Shown: positions 51,151 to 60,637, counted from the first letter of the stretch. The stretch is 64,000 nt of DNA from Limiplasma sp036645955 (GCA_036645955.1 JAVXND010000007.1:1-64000); one strand, 5' to 3'. Notes: generated by a model from the sequence alone, not told the origin. Numbers and translations: made by a program.

Positions 51151-52242
51151 GTGGGAATTTTTCGTAAGGTTGGCGATTGGCTGACCGAAAAGAGCGACCA
51201 CTTCATCCGTGGGGAAGCCGAAATGCCCAATGGGTATTATGGCTCAAGAGAAGCGGAGCAGGCGTATAGCAACGTTGGAATGGAACCTCAGGGAGAAGAC
51301 GAACGTGAAAACGCTGAAATTGATGAGGATACAACGCGCAAGCCTGAAGCTTTTGGGCGCGGAAACGATGAATACGGCGGACGTGTTCCCTATCGCAGTA
51401 AATTTGAAAGGGAGCGTAGTACGCAACCCTATCAAGCCCAGCCGATGCAGCAAACGAACGCGCCCATGCAAGGCATGAACGTCCAACCCCAAAGAGCTGT
51501 ACCGCAAATGCAGGCACAGGCGCAAATGCAGGCACAGCCGCAGGTACCACAGCAAATGAACAGGCAGCAGCCTTTAAATATGCCGCCTCAGGGCGCGCAG
51601 TTAAATCCCTATCCGCAAGGCTATGTACCGCAGGAAATGCGAAATGTGGTGCCATTTCCAGGCACACAGCGCGCACCTGACGGTTCCGTATATGCACATG
51701 TGGAGTTTATTGTGCTTTTGCGCAGCCGCAATGAATGCAAGGATGTTATTTCCTATATCAAGCTCAATGCCTCCGTGTTCTTAAACATGGAGTTTATTGC
51801 CAGTGACAACGAGCGCCAACGCTGTGTGGACATGCTAAGCGGCGCGGCTTATACGCTTGGCTGTGCGCTTAACAAAATTTCGCCGCGCGGCATTTATCTC
51901 ATTTCATCCCCGTCTGTGCGCGTGGTGCTTGATCCCGCTATGCAGCGCTTTACCGCCGCGCCAGAGTCGCAAGGCTTTGTAAGACAGCGTTACGAGAATG
52001 ACGGCTACCAAGGCGGCTTTGGCGGCGCTTATGCACAGCCGCCTGAACCCGTTCAGGAAACACAGCGCAGCAGGCCGCTGATGGGGGTTTCCTCGGGCTC
52101 GCCCACCACACGCTTTCAAGCGCAGAGAACACAGCCTGCCAGCTTTGGAAGCGTCATCGCCGGAGGAGCTACAGGCTCTTACCAGGCGGTGAACATGGCA
52201 GTAGGCGGCGCAACGGGACGCTATAGTGCAGGCCAACAATAA
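51151..52242 (+). CDS. sepF: SepF cell-division protein with long linker and C-terminal extension
   Basis: Membrane-binding FtsZ partner. An N-terminal amphipathic helix (GIFRKVGDWLTE) is followed by a ~165-residue Gln/Met/Pro-rich linker, the conserved SepF core (about residues 186-270, FIVLLRSRNECKDVISYIK, and GIYLISSPSVRVV) and a ~90-residue Gly/Ser/Ala-rich tail. At 363 residues it is about twice the usual length (about 150). GTG start with AGGAGG nine bases upstream. Confidence 0.92.
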   Translation: MGIFRKVGDWLTEKSDHFIRGEAEMPNGYYGSREAEQAYSNVGMEPQGEDERENAEIDEDTTRKPEAFGRGNDEYGGRVPYRSKFERERSTQPYQAQPMQQTNAPMQGMNVQPQRAVPQMQAQAQMQAQPQVPQQMNRQQPLNMPPQGAQLNPYPQGYVPQEMRNVVPFPGTQRAPDGSVYAHVEFIVLLRSRNECKDVISYIKLNASVFLNMEFIASDNERQRCVDMLSGAAYTLGCALNKISPRGIYLISSPSVRVVLDPAMQRFTAAPESQGFVRQRYENDGYQGGFGGAYAQPPEPVQETQRSRPLMGVSSGSPTTRFQAQRTQPASFGSVIAGGATGSYQAVNMAVGGATGRYSAGQQ

Positions 52243-52281
52243 ACCGCCGCTATTTCACATCAAAAAGGAGGCCGTGCGATT

Positions 52282-52548
52282 ATGTTATCTGGGCTCATTG
52301 GGATCATCGTTTGGGTTCTGCAAATTCTGAACTTCGTGGTGCTTGTTTATTGCGTACTCACCTTTGTGATTCCGCAAAACGATCTGGTTCGGAAGCTGGG
52401 CGGATATGTGGAGCCGATTTTGAACCCCTTTCGCAATCTTCTATACAGGTTCTTTCCCAAGCTTCGGAATTTGCCAATGGACTTTTCACCTCTTGTGCTG
52501 TGGTTGGCTATCCAAATTGGGGTTTGGATACTCAATATTTTGCGCTGA
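52282..52548 (+). CDS. YggT family membrane protein
   Basis: 88 residues, two hydrophobic helices at the ends and the central family motif PILNPFRNLLYRFFPKL. Belongs to the divisome-linked gene cluster in Firmicutes (YlmG). AAGGAGG precedes the ATG. Its TGA overlaps the ylmH start as TGATG. Confidence 0.93.
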   Translation: MLSGLIGIIVWVLQILNFVVLVYCVLTFVIPQNDLVRKLGGYVEPILNPFRNLLYRFFPKLRNLPMDFSPLVLWLAIQIGVWILNILR

Positions 52549-53309
52549 TGCGAATACAAGAGGATGCGGAGCTGTTATCAAGGCGCTTTGCAGAGCTTGC
52601 ACAGCGTGCGGAGCAAATGGAGCATGCTTGCTTTACGGGCTTTTTATCCCCGCCAGAAGCCGAGTGGGCTCAAAATGCCGGTAAAAAACAAGGCGTTTCT
52701 GTGCGGCTAAACGGCGGCTATGAGGATGCCGAAAGGCAAATGGCTTGCTTTGTACCCGCGGAGGAGGAAACCCCTGCGTTTCCGCTTTCGGCATTGAAGC
52801 TAACTTGGCCGCATCAAACAGCGCCCACACACCGCGATGTGCTTGGAAGCGTGATGGCACTAGGCTTGAAACGGCAGTGCATCGGCGATATTGTGATGGG
52901 GGAAGGCTGTGCCTACCTCTTTGCGCAAAGCGCCATGGGCTCGCATATCGCTGATATGCTGCTCAGCGCAGGCAGAACGCATTTACAAGTGGAAATATCG
53001 GAGGAGCTTCCCCTGATTACGCCGGCGGAGGGCGCGGAAGTGCGCGATACGGTGCTTACCACAAGGCTCGATGCGGTGCTGGCCGCAGGCTTTGGACTGT
53101 CCCGCGCAAAAGCCGCAGAGCTGATTGCGGCTGGAAATGTAAAGCTGCGCCATTTACCGACGGAACGCAGTGATGCGCGGGTGACACAGGGAGATGCCAT
53201 TTCAGCTCGCGGCTATGGCAGACTTGTGCTGACACAGGTTGGGGAACCAACCAAGAAGGGGAGGCTGCCCCTGATCCTTACACGCTATGGCGAAAAGCGG
53301 GGACGCTAA
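52548..53309 (+). CDS. YlmH-type RNA-binding S4-domain protein
   Basis: 253 residues: an N-terminal domain, a middle PHQTAPTHRDVLGSVMALGLKRQCIGDI segment and a C-terminal S4 domain (TRLDAVLAAGFGLSRAKAAELIAAGNVKLR). YlmH binds ribosomes and helps rescue stalled nascent chains in Bacillus. Start ATG 52548 lies in the yggT stop and has no separate RBS; the frame extends upstream only as read-through of yggT. Confidence 0.92.
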   Translation: MRIQEDAELLSRRFAELAQRAEQMEHACFTGFLSPPEAEWAQNAGKKQGVSVRLNGGYEDAERQMACFVPAEEETPAFPLSALKLTWPHQTAPTHRDVLGSVMALGLKRQCIGDIVMGEGCAYLFAQSAMGSHIADMLLSAGRTHLQVEISEELPLITPAEGAEVRDTVLTTRLDAVLAAGFGLSRAKAAELIAAGNVKLRHLPTERSDARVTQGDAISARGYGRLVLTQVGEPTKKGRLPLILTRYGEKRGR

Positions 53310-53348
53310 ATACCCATTAAAAAAACGGACACCGAGAGGAGAATGACC

Positions 53349-53873
53349 ATGAGCCTTACCATCGACGAAATTTACGACAAAGAATTTGCATTGAAGGGCG
53401 GCGGGTATGACCGCAACGATGTAGATCAGTTCTTGGATGAAATTTGCGATGAAATGACCAACATGCAAGAGCGCATTCAAGCCTTAGAGGCAGATCTCCA
53501 GCAAGCAAGACTGGCGGCAGAGGTAGCGCAGGAGGCTGTAAAGCCTGCGCAAAAGCCAGTGGAGATGGTGGAAACGTCCGTTTCCAAAACCAGCGAAACG
53601 CTTGAAAACATCCTGCTGAGCGCACAGCGCTTGGCAGATGAAGCGCTTGAAAATGCGAAGCGCCGTGCAGACGAGCTTGTGAATGCCGCACAGGAGCAAG
53701 CCAGCCATATTGTAGACGATGCGCAGGAAGAAAAATCAACGCTGACCAAAGAGCTGGAGGGCTTAAAGAAGGATGCTTCTGATTATAGAAGCGGCTTCTT
53801 AGCGCTTCTGAACAAGCATAAGCAAATGCTGGACGAGAAAAACAAGCTATTTGATAACGCGGGAAAGCAATAA
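53349..53873 (+). CDS. divIVA: DivIVA-domain protein
   Basis: 174 residues: the N-terminal membrane-curvature segment (LTIDEIYDKEFALKGGGYDRNDVDQFLDEI) and a long coiled coil (about 40-174) with a Val/Thr/Pro-rich break near residues 68-80. Marks poles and septa and recruits division or sporulation factors. ATG 53349 has AGAGGAG seven bases upstream. In many Firmicutes ileS follows; here the convergent rlmA does. Confidence 0.93.
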   Translation: MSLTIDEIYDKEFALKGGGYDRNDVDQFLDEICDEMTNMQERIQALEADLQQARLAAEVAQEAVKPAQKPVEMVETSVSKTSETLENILLSAQRLADEALENAKRRADELVNAAQEQASHIVDDAQEEKSTLTKELEGLKKDASDYRSGFLALLNKHKQMLDEKNKLFDNAGKQ

Positions 53874-53943
53874 CCGCGCAATAAAGGAATACACATGGGG
53901 GCTGGCGCACTTGCTACGGGCGGTGCGGCGGCTCCCTTGCGCT

Positions 53944-54792
53944 TTATTTTAGCTTGCAAAGAAGAAGCTCCATGTGAATGGTTATGGAGGGCAGGGACAA
54001 GCCGTCAAGCACCTCCTGAGGCACGGAAAAGGTCATGGGGGTCATTTGCAAAAAATGGTGAGCTTGCGCTTGCGTTACGCTTAACGTATGACGAATGTCG
54101 ATGTGTTCAAGAATGTCGGCATAGCATTCCAAATGCGAGAGCACGCGCTCGTTGTTGTAATGGTCGCGTTGCAGGTGCTCTGCTACGGCTGAACGTACCT
54201 CGCAGAGATAGTCCTTGCCCGGAACCAGCTTCATCAGCAGGCCGCTTGGCGCAAGCACGCGTTTGAATTCTGCATAATCAGCGGGCGTGAGCACATCGAG
54301 TATGGCATGCAAAGAGCCATCCTGTATAGGCAAATGCTTTAAATCCGCCACAAACCAGCCGATTTTGTTCCCGCCCCGCGCGGCGGCTTGAATGGCACTG
54401 CGGTTCAGGTCGGCGCCTAACAGCTGCGCTGTAGGAAAGAAAGGGGCAAGCGCGCGGGCATAGTACCCTTCTCCACAGCCAACATCCAATAAAGAAAAGG
54501 GCTTGGAGCCGAAGCACCTGCTGAGCACCGTCTTGATACAGGCTACAACGGGCGCATAAAAGCCGTCCTCAAAAACCGCGCGGCGGCTTTCGAAAAGCGA
54601 CGCGTCATATTTATCATCGGCTTGGCTATGGGCGGGTGCGAGGTTTACATAGCCTTTGGCAGACAGGTCAAAACAATGTCCGCTTTGGCAAAAAAGGCTG
54701 GCGGGGGAAAGCGATAGCGCTTGATGGCACAGCGGACAACGGAGCAAGGGTAGAAATGGCTGGAGCTTGTTAGCTAAAGTACTTGTTTTCAT
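53944..54792 (-). CDS. rlmA: RlmA-type 23S rRNA (guanine-N1) methyltransferase
   Basis: 282 residues: an N-terminal zinc finger (CPLCHQAL, then CQSGHCFD) and a SAM methyltransferase domain with LLDVGCGEGYYARAL. Methylates G745/G748 in helix 35 of 23S rRNA; the TlrB branch gives tylosin-related resistance. ATG at 54790-54792 (complement) has AAAGGA at the right distance; the longer frame to 54843 lacks support. Head to head with the EamA gene; a TTTCATGAGGCA-like inverted repeat spans the shared region. Confidence 0.9.
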   Translation of the reverse strand: MKTSTLANKLQPFLPLLRCPLCHQALSLSPASLFCQSGHCFDLSAKGYVNLAPAHSQADDKYDASLFESRRAVFEDGFYAPVVACIKTVLSRCFGSKPFSLLDVGCGEGYYARALAPFFPTAQLLGADLNRSAIQAAARGGNKIGWFVADLKHLPIQDGSLHAILDVLTPADYAEFKRVLAPSGLLMKLVPGKDYLCEVRSAVAEHLQRDHYNNERVLSHLECYADILEHIDIRHTLSVTQAQAHHFLQMTPMTFSVPQEVLDGLSLPSITIHMELLLCKLK

Positions 54793-54880
54793 GAGGCACA
54801 TCCTTTGCAGGGAATAAGCAGGAGTTCGACAAGCAATGGGCATCTCCCTGCCTCATGAGAAAGTTGGAGGGATAGGGCAT

Positions 54881-55747
54881 ATGTGGGTGGTTATGGCATT
54901 GTTATCCGCTCTGTTTGCGGGTATGACGGCAATCCTAAGCAAAATGGGCATTCGCAGCACGGATTCAACGGTTGCTACCGCAATACGAACCACGGTGGTG
55001 CTTATTTTTGCATGGCTCATGGTATTTTTGGGCGGTCTTCAATCACAAATTGTGAACATTACGCCTCGGGCTTATTTGTTCCTGGGCTTATCGGGCTTGT
55101 GTACGGGTGCGTCCTGGCTATGCTATTTTCACGCGCTCAAGCTTGGCACCGTTAACCAAGTAACGCCTGTGGATAAAAGCTCTACGGTGCTGACCATGAT
55201 ATTGGCCTTTTTCATTTTGGGCGAACCCATTGGCTGGCTCAAGCTTGCGGCAATGGCGCTGATTGTGGCAGGAACGCTATTGATGATTGAAAAAAAGCCT
55301 GAGCAAAGCGGAGCCGATAAGCCCGCAAAGCGTACATGGCTGATTTACGCGTTGTTTTCCGCCGTTTTTGCCGCGCTGACGGCAGTGCTCGGAAAAATTG
55401 GTATCGAAAATGTGCCTAGCGATTTGGGCATGGCCATGCGCACCATTGTGGTGCTTGCCATGGCTTGGGGGATGGTGCTGGTTTCGGGCAAGCAAGGTGA
55501 AATGCGCCATATAAAGAAGCGCGACATGTACTTTATATTGCTTTCAGGGGTGGCTACGGGGCTTAGCTGGCTGTGCTATTACCGTGCCCTGCACGATGGG
55601 CAGGCAAGTGTGGTTGTGCCGCTAGACAAGCTAAGCATTGTGGTGACCATCTTGTTTAGCCGTGTCTTTTTAAAGGAAAAGCTTAGCAAAAAAGCTTTGC
55701 TTGGCTTTGGACTGCTGATTGCGGGTACTTGTACGCTGTTGATTTAG
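54881..55747 (+). CDS. EamA/DMT family transporter
   Basis: 288 residues, ten helices in two EamA repeats; each ends with the VVPLDK/VTPVDKSS signature and a final glycine-rich LL-x-AGTLL helix. Drug/metabolite exporter of unknown substrate. Start at ATG 54881 with GGAGGG upstream; earlier in-frame codons overlap the divergent rlmA leader. Confidence 0.9.
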   Translation: MWVVMALLSALFAGMTAILSKMGIRSTDSTVATAIRTTVVLIFAWLMVFLGGLQSQIVNITPRAYLFLGLSGLCTGASWLCYFHALKLGTVNQVTPVDKSSTVLTMILAFFILGEPIGWLKLAAMALIVAGTLLMIEKKPEQSGADKPAKRTWLIYALFSAVFAALTAVLGKIGIENVPSDLGMAMRTIVVLAMAWGMVLVSGKQGEMRHIKKRDMYFILLSGVATGLSWLCYYRALHDGQASVVVPLDKLSIVVTILFSRVFLKEKLSKKALLGFGLLIAGTCTLLI

Positions 55748-55789
55748 CACAAGCCATACACGCGGAAAATGGAATGAGGATGCAAGCAA

Positions 55790-57151
55790 ATGATACTTTC
55801 GCCAGAACGGGATTTTTACAAGCAAACCATCAGGCTCACTTTTTTTATTGCGCTTCAAAACGTGATTGTGTGCTTTGTGGGCTTGGCGGACAATGTGATG
55901 ATTGGCGCGTACTCGCAGGATGCGCTTTCAGGAGTCGCATTGGCCAACCAGTTTCAGTTTTTATTGCAGATGGTTGTGGGCGGCGTTGGCGAGGGCATGG
56001 TGGTGATCGCGGCGCAGTATTGGGGCACAAAGCGATTACAGCCCATTCGCCGCGTGGTGGGCATTGCCATGGAAGCGGCGGCTGCGCTGGGTATTTTGTT
56101 TTGGCTTGCGGCACAGCTATGGCCCACGGAAATGCTGGGCCTGCTGGCGGCTGATACGGCCGCAGTTTCGCAGGGCGTGGAGTATTTGCGCATTGTGAGC
56201 TACAGCTATGTATTTTTCTGTGCAAGCATGGTGCTGGTTTGCGCACAGCGCAGCATTGAAAATGTGCGCATCGGCATGCTTTCATCCTCCACGGGTTTGG
56301 TGGTGAACATAGGCCTTAATTGGGTGCTGATTTTTGGCAATCTTGGTGCGCCGCGCCTAGGCGCGGCAGGCGCGGCCATTGCTACCTTGATTGCACGCAT
56401 GGCTGAATGCGGCGTGGTAGCGTTTTACACGTACAGAATCGACCGCAAGCTGGTTTGCCTGCTTCGAGAATTTTTCATTCCAGAAAGAAAGCTTTTGAAG
56501 GATTATTTGCGCGTGGCTTCCCCTGTTGCCTTATCGGGCGCAAGCTGGGGCATTGCGCAGGGCATTCAAATGGGTATTTTGGGGCATTTGGGTTCTTCGG
56601 CGATTGCGGCCAATGCCGTGGCCAATTCGCTGTTTCAGGTTGTGTCCGTGGTGGTTTATGGCATGGCAAATGCAAGCGCGGTCATGATTGGCAAGGCGGT
56701 GGGGCGCAATGAGCGCAACGAGCTAAAGGGCTATGTAAATTCATTACAGCTCATGTACTTGATGGTGGGTGCGCTATCTGGCTTGCTTCTTTTTTTGTTA
56801 AAGGACTGGGTGCTATCGCTGTATGCGGTTTCATTGGAAGCGCACAACATGGCAGAGGGCTTTATGACGGTGCTCAGCATAACCCTGGTGGGCACGGCGT
56901 ATCAGTGCAGCTGTTTAACGGGCATTGTTCGCGGCGGAGGCAATACCAAATTTGTATTTTATAACGATTTAATCTTTATGTGGGGGATTGTTCTTCCGCT
57001 GAGCTTACTTGCGGCCTTTGTGTGGAGGTGGAACCCCGTGATTGTGTTTTTTTGCTTGAAATCAGACCAGCTGACCAAATGTTTGGTTGCCGCTTGGCAG
57101 GTAAACAGCTATCATTGGGTAAGAAAAGTCACTCGAGATGACGAATCGTAG
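55790..57151 (+). CDS. MATE family efflux transporter
   Basis: 453 residues with 12 helices; the N-terminal RLTFFIALQNVIVCFVGLADNVMIGAYS and the repeated AxxxxxQFQFLLQ-type segments are typical of NorM/DinF-like MATE exporters. Exports cationic drugs or metabolites with Na+ or H+. Lies 42 bases after the EamA gene and may be co-transcribed. Confidence 0.92.
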   Translation: MILSPERDFYKQTIRLTFFIALQNVIVCFVGLADNVMIGAYSQDALSGVALANQFQFLLQMVVGGVGEGMVVIAAQYWGTKRLQPIRRVVGIAMEAAAALGILFWLAAQLWPTEMLGLLAADTAAVSQGVEYLRIVSYSYVFFCASMVLVCAQRSIENVRIGMLSSSTGLVVNIGLNWVLIFGNLGAPRLGAAGAAIATLIARMAECGVVAFYTYRIDRKLVCLLREFFIPERKLLKDYLRVASPVALSGASWGIAQGIQMGILGHLGSSAIAANAVANSLFQVVSVVVYGMANASAVMIGKAVGRNERNELKGYVNSLQLMYLMVGALSGLLLFLLKDWVLSLYAVSLEAHNMAEGFMTVLSITLVGTAYQCSCLTGIVRGGGNTKFVFYNDLIFMWGIVLPLSLLAAFVWRWNPVIVFFCLKSDQLTKCLVAAWQVNSYHWVRKVTRDDES

Positions 57152-57212
57152 GAACATTCGTGCGTTTTATCACCAAAATTTGCATTATTTTTCACAATGA
57201 AGGAGTTTCCTC

Positions 57213-57242
57213 TTGCAAAAGATGGCGGTTTTTTGGTAGAAT
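57213..57242 (+). promoter_or_regulatory. Sigma-A promoter of gap
   Basis: TTGCAA (57213-57218), 18-base spacer, TAGAAT (57237-57242), 40 bases before the gap ATG. Confidence 0.7.
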
Positions 57243-57281
57243 AGCAGTTGGAACAAAACAACTGTAGGAGGTACGATATCC

Positions 57282-58304
57282 ATGATTAAAGTAGGTATTA
57301 ACGGTTTTGGCCGCATTGGCCGTCTGGTCTTCCGTGCCGCGATGATGAACCCCAACGTCACCGTCTGTGCTGTGAACGATCCCTTTATTGACTTGGACTA
57401 CATGAAGTACATGCTGCACTATGACACGGTTCATGGCCGCTTTGAAGGCACCATCGAAGTGGATCATGACAACAATGCACTTATCGTCAACGGCGAAACA
57501 GTGAAGGTATTTGCATGCATGAAGCCCGAAGAAATCAACTGGGCATCCGCAGGCGCTGAGTACATTGCTGAGGCGACCGGCGTGTTCTGCGATACCGTTG
57601 GTGCTTCTGCTCACTTCAAGGGCGGCGCGAAGAAGGTTGTTATTACTGCTCCCGCCAAGGACAAGGAAACCCCCATGTTCGTTATGGGCGTAAACAACAA
57701 GAAGTACAGCAAGGACATGAAGGTTGTTTCCAACGCTTCCTGCACCACGAACTGCTTGGCACCTCTTGCCAAGGTTATCAACGATAACTTCGGCATTAAA
57801 GATGGCCTGATGACCACCGTTCATGCCACCACCGCTACTCAGAAGACCGTTGACGGCCCTTCCAAGAAGGATTGGCGCGGCGGCCGCGGCGCGGCTTTCA
57901 ACATCATTCCCTCCAGCACTGGCGCGGCCAAGGCTGTGGGCGTTGTGATTCCTGAACTCAACGGCAAGCTCACCGGTATGGCATTCCGCGTACCCACGGC
58001 TGATGTGTCCGTTGTTGACTTAACCTGCAACCTTGAAAAGCCCGCGACCATGGCTGAAATCAAGAAGATCATGAAGGATGCCAGCGAGAGCGAGCAGTGG
58101 AAGGGCATTATCGGCTATACCGAGGATGCTGTTGTTTCCAGCGATTTCATCACCGATGCACGCACGTCCATCTTTGATGCCAGCGCTTGCATTCAGCTCA
58201 CCCCCAACTTTGTGAAGCTGGTGGCGTGGTATGACAACGAATGGGGCTATTCCAACAAGGTTGTGAACCTGATTGAGTGGATGGCAAAGGTAGACGCGGA
58301 GTAA
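57282..58304 (+). CDS. gap: Glyceraldehyde-3-phosphate dehydrogenase, type I
   Basis: NAD-dependent glycolytic enzyme. VGINGFGRIGRL at the N-terminus, catalytic Cys154 in SNASCTTNCLAP and a typical C-terminal WYDNEWGYSNKV. 340 residues. AGGAGG precedes the ATG. Codon use is strongly biased toward C-ending codons compared with its neighbours, as expected for a highly expressed gene. Stands alone with its own promoter and terminator; pgk is not adjacent. Confidence 0.97.
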   Translation: MIKVGINGFGRIGRLVFRAAMMNPNVTVCAVNDPFIDLDYMKYMLHYDTVHGRFEGTIEVDHDNNALIVNGETVKVFACMKPEEINWASAGAEYIAEATGVFCDTVGASAHFKGGAKKVVITAPAKDKETPMFVMGVNNKKYSKDMKVVSNASCTTNCLAPLAKVINDNFGIKDGLMTTVHATTATQKTVDGPSKKDWRGGRGAAFNIIPSSTGAAKAVGVVIPELNGKLTGMAFRVPTADVSVVDLTCNLEKPATMAEIKKIMKDASESEQWKGIIGYTEDAVVSSDFITDARTSIFDASACIQLTPNFVKLVAWYDNEWGYSNKVVNLIEWMAKVDAE

Positions 58305-58338
58305 TTTTCGCCTCAACCAAGCACGTAAAGAGCATTGG

Positions 58339-58385
58339 TTCCCCTTCTAGGCTTGCAAGGTGCAGGATAGAAGGGGAATTTTTTT
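58339..58385 (+). terminator. Intrinsic terminator after gap
   Basis: Perfect 11-bp stem TTCCCCTTCTA (58339-58349) and TAGAAGGGGAA (58368-58378), 18-base loop, then a T run. Confidence 0.88.
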
Positions 58386-58442
58386 GCTTTTTTAACGAAT
58401 CCCCTTCTTTTTCGAGCTTTTTTGCAAACAAACACTTTCATT

Positions 58443-58471
58443 TTGAACGTTTATTTGTTATAGTGTAAATA
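58443..58471 (+). promoter_or_regulatory. Candidate promoter of the pel operon
   Basis: TTGAAC (58443-58448), 17-base spacer, TAAATA (58466-58471). The alternative -10 TATAGT (58459-58464) would lack a good -35. No riboswitch fold is apparent in the short leader, so c-di-GMP control probably acts on PelD protein. Confidence 0.4.
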
Positions 58472-58510
58472 TTGCCATGATTCAAACAAAGAGAAGGAGC
58501 AGTAAAGACC

Positions 58511-60637
58511 TTGCGCTTGATCATTACGGGTGCGTTGAACCACTTGGTGTGGCCGATGACAGAGTATTTCGATCGCGATATGCACACGGTCGCTTTGCTG
58601 GGTACAATGTCTACGGATGGGGTAAAAGGCGTGCATGCGAGCCAGTACAACATTCCAATGAACCATGCGCACGCCCAAAAGGTGTATCAAACTGGAAAGT
58701 ATGATGCAGTTCTATTTCTTTGCGCTCTTGGGAATGAAAATGCCGAAATGGGATTGGGCACTTTGCTGGATGGCTTGGCGCTTTCCCTGCAAATGGCCGT
58801 TCAAACAGGCGTTAAGCAGTTTGTGTTAATCACAGATCAAAGCGTATTTGGCTATGGGCAGGAGATGCAGGAGGACGAGGTGCCGATTCCCGACACGCCT
58901 GAGGGTGTTATGGTAAAGGCGGCGGAGGATTGCCTGCTGCTCACGGAAACGGGTGAAATGAGCAAGCTTGTGGTTCGTGTGACCAATTTATACGCACACG
59001 GCGCGGAGGGCACCTTATTTGAACGCGCAAGGCTTGCATTGGCTCAAAACAGCATGCTATGGGTAAATGGCGCGGCAGACGAACCCTGTGATTTTTTGCA
59101 CACAAAGGATTTGGCCATGTTTTTATCCTCCGCGCTGGAGGAGCGCATGGACGGCGTGGTTCATTTGGCTTATGGTGTACCGATGGACTATGCGCAGGCG
59201 ATGAAGCTTTTGAGCGCTACGTACCCAAAGCTCAAATATGCCTTATCCGAAAAAAAGTCGCATCAAAATGTGCTTAAGGTGGAGCGCGCCAGACAAATGC
59301 TGGATTGGGTGCCCTCACAGGATTGGACAACCCAATTGGATGTGCTTTTGAATGATCCCACTGCGCCAAAACGAGAAAGCGCCGTTCGCCGTTTTTTTCG
59401 CAAATGCAAGCTGCGCCTTCATCGCGTGGTTCCTTTGCTGGAGCTGTTGGTAGGCGCAGGGCTGATGCAGTGGATGGTTGAGCTGGGTCAAGTTTATGCA
59501 AGCTTTCGCGCGGTAGACTTCCGCTTGATTTTTACCATGCTCATTGGCATGGCGCATGGCACGGCATATGGTGCGGCGGCCGCATTTCTAGCCTGCGCAT
59601 CGTATGTGATGAATTGGATCGCAGATGGAAACAGTGCATGGATGCTGCTTTACAATGTGGATAATTGGTGGCCCTTTGCCATTTATTTTATATCGGGCGC
59701 AATGTTTGGCTATATCAGCTCCAAGCAAAGCGCAAAAGCGAAATTTGCACAAAAAGAAATTGCGCAGGAGCACGAGGCGGAACAGTTTCTGCAAACCATC
59801 TATCAAGAAGCTTGCATGTCGCGTGATGCTTTGCAGGAACAGGTACTGCGCTATCGAGATAGCTATGGACGCATCTATGCCATTGTGAGTGAGCTTGACT
59901 TTTTTCAGCCAGCACAGATTTTTTTCTCCGCACTTAAGGTGATGGAGGATACTTTGAAAAACAAATCGGTTGCCATTTATACCATGAGCAAGCAAAGCTC
60001 CTTTGCGCGGCTGGCGATGTGCTCCCAAAGCTTAAACGACAGGCTTCAAAAATCCTTAGACCTTACCAAATACCCCCTGCTGGAAGCCGCTGTAAACGAG
60101 GGGCGTATTTTTGCCAATCGGGAGCTGGCAGACGGCTATCCTGCTTATTTAATCCCCTTGGTACAGGAGCGTCAGCCTTTTGCACTTGTGGCGCTGTGGG
60201 ATGTTTCCTTTGAACAGCAATCCCTGTATTATCAGAATTTGTTCAGTGTGGTGGCGGGCTTGGCACAATCCGCACTCGTGCGTGCTTCACACTTTTACAA
60301 TGCCTTGTCGGGGGATTTGTATATTGAAGATACCCGCATTATGGCGAGCGACGTTTTTGAAGAAACCTTGCAAACCTATCGGGATATGCAAGAAAAAAGG
60401 GCCATGGAATACTTGCTTCTGCGCATTGAACGCGGCGCTTTGAGCATTCGTGAGCTGGATGAAAAAATGCAGCGCAATCACTGCATCCGCACCACGGATT
60501 TGATTGGCCTAACAAAGGACGGCACTTGCTATGCACTGCTTTTGCAATCCACCGAGCAAAGCTACCCGCTGATACAACGCAGGTTTGCGGCGGCAAAAAT
60601 TGAGTGCTCGCTCGTCAAGGAAGGTGAGTTGGTTTGA
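58511..60637 (+). CDS. pelD: PelD c-di-GMP receptor fused to a degenerate SDR/epimerase domain
   Basis: 708 residues in four parts: an SDR (NAD-dependent epimerase-like) domain about 1-290; a membrane region about 308-402 with three or four helices; a coiled coil leading into a GAF domain (about 440-595); a degenerate GGDEF domain (about 600-708). The GGDEF site reads KDGTC (669-673), so no cyclase activity, but the RxxD I-site is intact as RTTD (660-663) at the canonical five-residue spacing, the hallmark of PelD c-di-GMP binding. The SDR part lacks the TGxxGxxG loop (TGALNHLV) and has Gly132 in place of the catalytic Tyr, with Lys136 kept. TTG start with AAGGAG 11 bases upstream. Confidence 0.88.
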   Translation: MRLIITGALNHLVWPMTEYFDRDMHTVALLGTMSTDGVKGVHASQYNIPMNHAHAQKVYQTGKYDAVLFLCALGNENAEMGLGTLLDGLALSLQMAVQTGVKQFVLITDQSVFGYGQEMQEDEVPIPDTPEGVMVKAAEDCLLLTETGEMSKLVVRVTNLYAHGAEGTLFERARLALAQNSMLWVNGAADEPCDFLHTKDLAMFLSSALEERMDGVVHLAYGVPMDYAQAMKLLSATYPKLKYALSEKKSHQNVLKVERARQMLDWVPSQDWTTQLDVLLNDPTAPKRESAVRRFFRKCKLRLHRVVPLLELLVGAGLMQWMVELGQVYASFRAVDFRLIFTMLIGMAHGTAYGAAAAFLACASYVMNWIADGNSAWMLLYNVDNWWPFAIYFISGAMFGYISSKQSAKAKFAQKEIAQEHEAEQFLQTIYQEACMSRDALQEQVLRYRDSYGRIYAIVSELDFFQPAQIFFSALKVMEDTLKNKSVAIYTMSKQSSFARLAMCSQSLNDRLQKSLDLTKYPLLEAAVNEGRIFANRELADGYPAYLIPLVQERQPFALVALWDVSFEQQSLYYQNLFSVVAGLAQSALVRASHFYNALSGDLYIEDTRIMASDVFEETLQTYRDMQEKRAMEYLLLRIERGALSIRELDEKMQRNHCIRTTDLIGLTKDGTCYALLLQSTEQSYPLIQRRFAAAKIECSLVKEGELV

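Noticed and set aside
58305..58510. c-di-GMP riboswitch before pelD
   Set aside because: Most of the gap is the gap-gene terminator and a short AT-rich promoter region; no GEMM-like fold is visible.
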